Shown in pieces: positions 8,408-14,930 of a DNA stretch of 14,930 nt. Source of the DNA: Chloromonas sp. AAM2. Lineage: Eukaryota > Chlorophyta > Chlorophyceae > Chlamydomonadales > Chlamydomonadaceae. A program made the position numbers and the translations under genes. The notes beneath the pieces were generated by a model. That model was not told the DNA's origin and did not search any database. It saw only the letters and a list, made by a program, of their open reading frames with translations. The DNA is taken from positions 1,636 through 16,565 of the forward strand of contig QAXH01004811.1 in NCBI GenBank assembly GCA_004335635.1. The letters run 5' to 3'. Each line of letters starts with the position of its first letter. Positions within the stretch are counted from its first letter, which is position 1.

Positions 8408-11400
8408 ATGCGTTCAGCGCCACTTGCACAGCCGCCGGGCAGCAGTCGTGCTGCCCTGGCTAGGCTTACGCGCAACAGCCAGCTACGCTCATGCAGCGAG
8501 GCTGTGGGACGGGAAGGTCTAGCAGGTTCCTCGGTCGTGACAAGGGCCAAGGGGAGCCAAAAGAATGAGGGGCTCTACTTCGACTATGAGCCAGTGGACC
8601 CAGAGGTGCACAAGCAGATGCCTATTGAAAAGGGTGAGTTTGGCATGTGTTTGTGTGCTCTTGCGACGCTTCTCACTATTTTCCTTGGTCATTTGCCATC
8701 AAGAGCTGACACGTGTTCTGCATGCCACAGAGAAAATTCGTGAAGAGTTTGCATGGGTGCGGCAGGCACGCAATCCACAAGAAGCCCCAGTACCAACACC
8801 AAGACGGGCCTCTGCACCACCCAGACGCCGGACGCCCCCAAAGTCTGCAGCCACTGGGACAGCCACCCCACCAGCTGCTTCCAAGCCTTTGAAGCCTGCC
8901 AACCGCTCCCCAGCCGGTCTGAAGGCAGTCACTGAAGTAGCCGCCGCACCACCACCCGCCATCGCTGAACCGGCCACTGCGGCACAGCAGGCCAACGCTT
9001 TGCAAGCAGCTGAGCGACGAGCCATGGGCTCATCAGCAGTGGTGCAGGAGCCCATCACAGCAACTGAACCTGCACAGGCAGCAGCTGCTGTCAAGCAGCA
9101 GGTCACTCCTGCACTCGCAAGCACAGGTGCAGGGACACTAAACCCGAGCTTGACTTCAGAGCACGAGAAGGCGCAGGTTTTACAAGCCCTTAGCCAGCAA
9201 GTCACTCAACAAACTTCTGCAGGTGTGTCAAATGACTGTCCGGATGGTCAACCAGATTATGTGCAAGCTGTTTGGCTGCAATTTTGTTACGGTCAAACAT
9301 TGTGTCAACTATGGCATGCGATGTGTCTGACATGCAGCGGGCAAGGACATACCATCAACTCGCGAACATGCACAATTGCATGCAATCTGCCTTAAATTGC
9401 AGGCAAGGAGCAGGAAGTGGCAGGGCCAGCCATCAGCCGCAAGAGCGCACTATTGGCACGGCTCAACCGGCCTGCTGTGCAGCCAAACCCCCAGCCCCAG
9501 TCGAGCAGCAGCCAGACTGCAGCATCTTCAGGGCACAAGCCTATGGTGACGGCAGCAGCGACTGTTGCTGCTTCCACAGCTGCAGTAGCAGCAGTGACTG
9601 CTGCTGCAACTGTGCCAGCCCTGGAGACTGGCGAACAGGAGTTACAGCTGGAAGGCTTGACGTTTGAGCTGCCTGCTCTGCCCACTGCAGCATCTGAGGA
9701 GGAGAGAGAGGTGAGACCAGCTGTATGCAACAATCGACATTGTATGCAATCAAGGCTGTGTCATACAAGCGGTAAACGTTGTAATTCTGTCAGGGTTGCC
9801 GATCATGTGACATGTCGCACAACTAAAGGAGTGCAACATCAACATGGATTATCAATAACATACCATGATCAGGATTATCAATAACCTGCCATGATGCATG
9901 ATTTCACGTGCCTTCCTGCTGCCTGCTGACCTGTACTTGCACCTCTTGTCATCTACGGTCCAAATCACTTGCATCAGTGGCACGTTGCATGCAGGCACTA
10001 GCAGTGCTTCAAGAGTTCTGCCTGCTAGATGCGGATGAGGCCCGAGCCCTCCAGGGCTTAGACCTGGCTACGGTGTCAGCGCAGGACGCATCAGAGCAGG
10101 AGCAGTTTGCATCGTGGATGGGACAGCTCAAACAGCGGCAACAGCAGCAGCAGGCGGCGGCAAGTGGGCAGCAACAACAGCAGCAACCAGAGTTAGCTGG
10201 TGGTGGGACGCAGAGCGAAGAGGATAGCGCAGATGATGCAGAACAGCTGGCTGCAGCTGCTGCAGTCGAGTCTGAGGTGCGCGACACTAGTCAACACCTA
10301 ATCGTCACTCAGCCTGCTTTTGCTTACCGAAGGCTGGTGTGGTACTGAAGCATTGGAAAAGTAATCACCAGGCAGCGATGTCTCTGCTTAGCATCCCCAC
10401 TTTGCAGTGCCACGACGTTGCATGGTGACGGCGTGTCCTTTCTACCACTTCACAGCATTGCCCGGCAAGTTTCAGCTTTGCTGTCACCATTTTTGGGATT
10501 TCCACACCAGTGTTTTGAATTCTTTTTGGCAAAGTCCATCTTTGGATCTTCAGTTTGACAACGACCGTTGTGAACCTCAGGGTTCGGAATCGCACATAAC
10601 AAAAGTACACACCCTTGCCTGCAGGTCAGCGCCCTGCTTGCCCAGGGTGGGCGGGAGCTGGAGGCCTTCCGGCAACTGTTGGGATCGCTGGGGCCAGAGA
10701 CAGGGAGTGACGAGCAGGACGCAGCTGGCATAGAAGACGACATGGCTGATGCGGCCATGTCCGAGGAGCAGGTCAGCGCTTGACAGGGTGATGGCATTGC
10801 AGAACTCGCCAATGGTAGTTGAGAGTTGGCACCACGGTTGCCCAGTGCGCCCAGGCTCCTTGACTCCGTGCTGTTGTACGGCTCAGTCTGCATACCTGGA
10901 CTCGTCGGAAGCACCAGTCATCAGGTGGCCAGCCAACCAATCACACAATTTGTTGCCCTGTCGTTGGTGAACAGAGAACTTGCCCTTGTTCAATCAACAT
11001 GCATGCACAGCCTATCAGGACACCTTCTTGCTCGCTGTTCTTGTGGTCTCTGCGCAGGTGCTGGCTCAGCTGCGTGAGAGCAATCCTGAGTTGTACGCGC
11101 TGCTGGGCCCCGGCAACGGGCTGCAGTACGGGCCGGAGGAAGAAGAACTAGAAGCAGCGCTGGACAGCCTGCAGCGCCTGGGGCTGGCTGGGGGGGAGGA
11201 GAGCGACAGCACAGGTGCGCCAGCACGCCACGAGCGAATGTTGTTGGTATTGCAGGGCACGCCATTTCTCGTATGCAATTGATGCCTTGCTGCCTGTGAC
11301 AGTAGGCATACCTCCAGTGAGTGTGGTTTCTGTGGATGTCGCTGCAGACCAAGCAGAAGCAGCGATGGGCATGGCAGATGACAGTGAGGAGGAAATGAGT

Positions 11401-12215
11401 GATGCTGAGCTGGCGGAGCTGGCTAGGCATGACCCTGACCTGGCAGCTCTGCTGGGCAGCAACAGTCTGGGACAGAACTTTGAGCGCATGCTTGAACCCG
11501 AGGGGCTGGATGAGGGAGAGGAGGACGGCCCTGTGAATGGAGAGGAGGCCGAACTAGCAGACCTTTTCGATGCCATTGATGAGGTGCGTGTGCAGTGTTG
11601 GCGCCAATCATAAGGCAACACCTGCTGGAAACTTGGGAGTGGTTGCGGAACTGGCTCAAGTGAAGCAGATTCCGTATCCAATGGTAACCTTGGGCGTGTG
11701 AGCCAGGCAGCGGAAAGGGATGTAATGGTGGTGGTAAGAAGGTGTTGCGTGGGTGCACTGTTCGAAAACAAGTCTTTGCGCCTGGCTACATTTGCTTTAG
11801 TAAGGAGTATGGGCTGTTTTGACAGCGAGGCAATGCACCCCAGCTTGCCACGTAGGTGTGATGGCTGCGAGTGTTTACACGGTTACATACAAGCATGTGG
11901 ATGTGTGTGCTTTGTGTGTTGCTCCTGACGAGCTTGAAGTACCACAGCGTGAGCTAATTGTCCCTGACCATGCTCCTCCCTTACTCCTGAGATGTGCAGG
12001 ACCCTGATCTGGACGATGCGGACCGGAGCCGCGCCAAGTTCGAGCTGCAGAGTATGTTCAATCTTGGTGGCGTGCAGCCTGAGCGGCCACCAGCGGCTCT
12101 CAAGCCAGCCCCGGCCAGGGGCCTGACCACCACGGGCCGGCAGCAGGCGGCTGCAGGGCCCGGTGGAGAGCCAGTCATTCCTGACCTGCTTGCAAAGCCT
12201 AGGCCGCGGCCATAG
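8408..12215 (+). CDS. Unrecognised 687-aa plastid-targeted-looking disordered protein with acidic leucine-rich modules
   Basis: Eight exons: 8408-8633, 8731-9222, 9403-9710, 9995-10276, 10625-10771, 11058-11214, 11348-11583 and 12000-12215 (stop TAG). All introns are GT-AG and all phases fit, giving 2,064 nt. Residues 1-47 are rich in Ser, Arg and Ala and end SSVVTRAKG, a typical algal transit peptide. A conserved-looking segment follows: GLYFDYEPVDPEVHKQMPIE, then KIREEFAWVRQAR (55-88). Residues 90-340 are low-complexity Ala/Pro/Gln/Thr with a basic PRRASAPPRRRTPPKS patch and two VTAAATV elements. Residues 343-436 include two Gln runs. From 437 on, each exon carries a leucine-rich motif such as LRESNPELYALLG or LARHDPDLAALLG beside an acidic stretch. 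No transmembrane helix or known domain is seen. Two adjacent genes are possible, but unbroken phase favours one. Function unknown; a scaffold or linker role in the plastid is speculation. Confidence 0.75.
9846..9897. repeat. 26-bp imperfect tandem repeat in an intron
   Basis: Two copies start at 9846 and 9872. Each reads GGATTATCAATAAC, then two or three variable bases, then CCATGAT. They lie in the intron 9711-9994 of the 687-aa protein gene. It is likely a local slippage duplication. Confidence 0.75.
10131..10190 (+). repeat. CAG/CAA-rich glutamine tract inside an exon
   Basis: A mix of CAA and CAG codons, with CGG and GCG interruptions, encodes KQRQQQQQAAASGQQQQQQP in exon 4 of the 687-aa protein gene. 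Mixed codons suggest the Gln run is older than a pure triplet expansion. Such tracts are common in disordered linkers. Confidence 0.8.
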
Positions 12216-12260
12216 AACAGCTTGCGGCATGAAGCAACACTGCAACTAAGTTCAGACACC

Positions 12261-12282
12261 TACACATTGATTACACATTGAT
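12261..12282. repeat. 11-bp perfect tandem repeat in a 3' untranslated region
   Basis: TACACATTGAT occurs twice in a row, 46 nt after the stop codon of the 687-aa protein gene. It is short and of unknown meaning. Confidence 0.7.
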
Positions 12283-12496
12283 GTCTGTAGTACATCGTTA
12301 CCCATGGGCTGCATACGTGTCTGCAAGCTGATGCCCGCAGTCACAACACATGTTTTCTGCTCACCACACTGATTGTTTCTCAGACTGCCTTGCCTTCTCA
12401 TTTTTGTGCGATCGTGTTCATAATATATTTCCCGCAACTTCTTCTCTCGTGTCTGTGTTCAATTGGCTTGGCTAGTTGCCTTGATGTACTAGCAGC

Positions 12497-12501
12497 TGTA
12501 A
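12497..12501 (+). terminator. TGTAA polyadenylation motif of the 687-aa protein gene
   Basis: TGTAA in plus orientation lies 282 nt after the stop codon, a distance similar to that for gene 1 (250 nt). Use is inferred from position. Confidence 0.4.
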
Positions 12502-12852
12502 CAAAATGGCTTGAGAGTTTTCCACAGCGTAACAACATGACAGGACCCGGCATACACACCACAAACACACCAGTTCCAGTGTCAGTCCCGAAACTGTCCC
12601 AGAAGTGGCAAACTTGGTTTTTTTTTTTGTTCATTGTTCTTCGTTTTGGCATGCATCTTGCACTAATGTCAGCTTCCGCATCATGTTCAGATTGAGTTGT
12701 TTGGTGGACCTATGCTTGACAGGAGGCCAGCCAGAGGGCCCGCAGCCATGTCATGTCATCAACTCATCTGCTGGATTGGCAAGAAGCACTGCTCGCTTGC
12801 ACCTCGCTACTGTGAGGCGGTGAATGTTGACAGTGTGCCCGTGCCCTCCTGT

Positions 12853-12929
12853 CAGGAAGCCTGGATTGGTCTGTTGCCCGCTTCACTTCGGCCCCAGACC
12901 AGGCGTAAGGATTCATTCAGTAAACGAAT
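12853..12929 (+). repeat. 77-bp dispersed repeat, copy 2
   Basis: This is the partner of 5848-5924 (75 of 77 identical, same orientation, no gaps). Near its right end GATTC and GAATC could pair around an 11-nt loop (12910-12930). A related second module, GGAATCCCCCTTTTCTTGTG and onward at about 13003-13027, lies 75 nt downstream. In copy 1 that module is directly upstream. The copy is in non-coding DNA about 640 nt past the 687-aa protein gene. Confidence 0.85.
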
Positions 12930-13222
12930 CACCGTCGGAAGTGAATCACCATTACTGTCCTGGTGTGTCGCAATCCCCTTCACGTGTAGGGTGGACAGGT
13001 TGGAATCCCCCTTTTCTTGTGACATGGACTAGCTATTTGATTTTACTGGAACAAAGTGCTGCTTGCTAGTCATCGCACAACTTGGAATTAGCAATTCTGT
13101 TCAACAGTATCGAGTGCAGCAACACCACTCAGAGGAGGTTGATGTTATTTCTTGCTGTTCAAGGGTTGCAGTCGCATTAGGCAGTATTGCAGTCGCTTTT
13201 TCAAATGCAAGTGTGCATGGCA

Positions 13223-13515
13223 TTGCCCAATTGTGTGTTCCAGAAGTGAAACCTGGAACACTAATGTCCATGCAAGCATACTTGTACTTATTGCCCACAG
13301 GCATGGATTTTCAAGACACAGACATGGCAAGACATGCATTTGTAGCCACAGGGTTGACAGGTCACAGGAATTATTGCCTCACTCACACTGTTCCAAGGCA
13401 AGCACACCCTGTGCATGAATGGCAATGCCAACGTGTTGGTGCTTAGCAACAGGCGCACAAAGAAGCCACCGACATGACACCGCACTTGCCCATTTGTGTT
13501 CCAGAAGTGAAACCT
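13223..13515 (+). repeat. Pair of approximately 30-bp direct repeats
   Basis: Segments at 13223-13254 and 13487-13515 both start TTGCCCA and end with the shared TTCCAGAAGTGAAACCT. They differ by one substitution and a small indel and lie about 260 nt apart in the same orientation. They may bracket, or be the ends of, a degenerate element. No terminal inverted repeats were found. Confidence 0.65.
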
Positions 13516-14561
13516 CCAGGAGGATGCTGCTTGGCGTCTGTTTAGCTGTTGACAGTATCCCATCTTAAGTAAGTCACAGATGACAGCTTCTGTGCTTGGT
13601 TGCAGATCAGATGCCACAGTGTTCCAGCAATTGTCATAATGTATGCTAATACGAGTGTGTCCACAGTGGGTATGTACGTGTGTATGCTGTCATGAAGGAA
13701 CGCTGCAGCAACTGCTGTTTCAATCAGGTTGACCTCCGACGTACGTGTCATCGCTATTGCTACTGCTTAACCATGGTAACCTGTATGTTAGCCAAATATC
13801 AACCCAACGGTGAGCTGCCCATTTGCCGGTATTGCCCTGATTGCACGGGGCTGACGCCTGGGCGATCATAGAACCAATGTAAAGTGGGTTTGATAGAGGG
13901 ACAGTTATCATGCCAGGCCAAACTGGGGATTTTGGAGATGCCGATTTTGCCCTGATCAAGCTTGGTTCTTATGGCTGCAAGGAACATGATGATGTGTGCC
14001 GTTTACTCGTGCCTTGTGCTGGACGGGCTTGGTATCCTCCCTTCTTGTAAGCATGCCAAGTTGACGCTCGTCTTGAGCGCATTTACGGTCTGCAAATCAG
14101 CAGGACGATGGCAGCAGCACGGCAGTAGCACGAACTTTTGTGTGATTGGCTCAAACCCAAACTCACAAAATCCGAGGATCCCAACACTTTTAAGGCAGGG
14201 CATAGCGGCATCGCGCAGGAGCCTTTTCAGTCTTTTCCGCCCACCACAGTTGCCCGCCACTTGCTCTTGAAGTCACCGAATGTAGTCGAGAAAGCCGTGG
14301 CCGTGCAACGTGCAGCAGACGCACCTTATGTCTTGTCATGCTACATCCCACATCGCAACAGCGTGGGGCTTTTCACCTCAAATTTCGTGTTGTGGCGCTT
14401 CTCACTCAAGAAGGAGTGAGATGGCAGTAGCTCGTCCGGCAAGGTCTTAAGGCCAGGCCCGAGCATTCTTCAATCATTCGCTGGTATACAGTGGAGCCCG
14501 TCATCCCATCAGCTTGTCGCGCCACCAAAGGTGAGCCACCGTGTTGAGCTTGCACGGTCAC

Positions 14562-14575
14562 GCTTGCATGCAAGC
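14562..14575. repeat. 14-bp perfect palindrome upstream of the last gene
   Basis: GCTTGCATGCAAGC is self-complementary and lies 119 nt upstream of the predicted start at 14694. It shares the core GCATGC with the palindrome at 4124-4139. It might be a regulator site or a chance occurrence. Confidence 0.5.
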
Positions 14576-14693
14576 AATGCTTCCTGCCGCTACTGCTGTG
14601 CTACTGCCGCTTGCACAGCCGCGACACTTTGACCATCCCAAGCGTAAGGCTTGCTAATCATGCTGTGTGCAGAGACGACAAGCTTCAGTTGCC

Positions 14694-14930
14694 ATGGCCC
14701 GCTGTAGCACAGCCATCGCGCTCGTCCTTCTGTTCGGCGCTGGTAAGCGAGGCTGATCCATCCAGCCTGCCTCATCTTGCCTAGCAGCAGCGTCACGTAC
14801 AGGTGTTGCTTTTGTTGCCACTCCGGTTGCTTGCAAGGACCATTTGCTTCCAGCATAATTCCATCTGGCCCTGCAAGACCTGAGTACAGCCTGTTTGCCG
14901 CTTGCTCACCATCCGCAGCCGCTGCCTCTC
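14694..14930 (+). CDS. 5' end of a probable secreted protein gene, truncated by the window end
   Basis: ATG at 14694 sits in a strong context (GTTGCCATGGCC). It opens MARCSTAIALVLLFGA, a short basic start followed by a hydrophobic core, as in an ER signal peptide. The frame runs into a good donor, G then GTAAGC, so exon 1 would be 14694-14742 (phase 1). The best in-frame acceptor seen is CCGCAG at 14913-14918. That gives exon 2 from 14919 and continues Ala-Ala-Ala-Ser to the window edge, a plausible signal-peptidase region. An earlier acceptor near 14810 would hit a stop after 18 residues. The mature protein lies outside the window, so no function can be given. Confidence 0.4.

Larger units (their letters stand above)
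12216..14693. other. Long stretch with no supported gene, repeat-bearing
   Basis: About 2.5 kb between the stop of the 687-aa protein gene and the next start. The first 285 nt or so are probably 3' untranslated. The rest holds an 11-T run at 12618-12628, copy 2 of the 77-bp repeat, the paired 30-bp direct repeats and a 14-bp palindrome at 14562-14575. Open frames on both strands (for example near 13264-13446, 13680-13871 and 14138-14419) lack motifs, plausible starts or clean splice partners, so none is called. A degenerate mobile element or an unseen non-coding RNA is possible. Confidence 0.5.

Noticed and set aside
12618..12628. Run of 11 T as the poly(A) tail of a minus-strand retrocopy
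   Set aside because: No open frame or recognisable gene copy lies next to it and no target-site duplication was seen.
12853..12929. Both copies of the 77-bp repeat share an open frame (IGLLPASLRPQTRRK) and might encode a small conserved peptide
   Set aside because: The nucleotide identity is 75/77 and both differences change the amino acid, so the shared frame follows from recent DNA duplication, not protein-level selection.
13680..13871. Cys-rich 63-codon plus-strand frame with CxxC-like pairs, resembling a small zinc-binding protein
   Set aside because: Cysteine spacing matches no family I know, there is no splice context, and the surrounding DNA looks non-coding.
14138..14419. 93-codon plus-strand frame and its 85-codon minus-strand counterpart at 14003-14260
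   Set aside because: Neither begins with a convincing ATG in context, and no motif or splice extension was found; overlap on both strands suggests chance.

Overview
The window looks like nuclear DNA of a green alga. It holds a split light-harvesting chlorophyll-protein gene with a transit peptide. Its genes are rich in short GT-AG introns (about 90-420 nt), mostly with GTGAGT or GTAAGT-like donors. Chlorophyte-type TGTAA polyadenylation motifs lie downstream of three of the genes. A trebouxiophyte such as a Coccomyxa or Trebouxia relative is my inference from the intermediate GC and intron density. It has not been tested. No prokaryotic operon, rRNA, tRNA or CRISPR array was recognised.

Layout from left to right. 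(1) Positions 1-1927, plus strand: the last five exons of a larger gene whose C-terminal 268 residues resemble plant PATROL1-type MUN-domain (DUF810) proteins. (2) Positions 2709-4551, minus strand: a complete nine-exon light-harvesting chlorophyll a/b-binding gene of the photosystem I antenna type, 255 aa; it converges on gene 1. (3) Positions 4552-6016: intergenic, holding the light-harvesting promoter, a 14-bp tandem carrying duplicated poly(A) motifs, and one copy of a 77-bp dispersed repeat. (4) Positions 6017-7716, minus strand: a three-exon gene for a 407-aa unrecognised protein, rich in His, Gln and Ser-Pro motifs, probably nuclear or regulatory. (5) Positions 7717-8407: a divergent promoter region. 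(6) Positions 8408-12215, plus strand: an eight-exon gene for a 687-aa unrecognised protein. It has a plastid-transit-like N-terminus, a long disordered Ala/Pro/Gln-rich middle and a C-terminal half built of acidic leucine-rich modules, about one per exon. (7) Positions 12216-14693: mostly non-coding, with the second copy of the 77-bp repeat and other small repeats. (8) Positions 14694 to the end, plus strand: the probable first exon of a secreted or ER-targeted protein.

The exon models were built by hand. Every multi-exon model keeps one open frame through all junctions with GT-AG borders, and total coding lengths are multiples of three (807, 768, 1224 and 2064 nt). No pathway links the genes except that two products (the antenna protein and the 687-aa protein) look plastid-targeted. 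The best candidates for something undescribed are the modular 687-aa protein, the Ser-Pro-array 407-aa protein, and the dispersed repeat whose two parts are permuted between copies.
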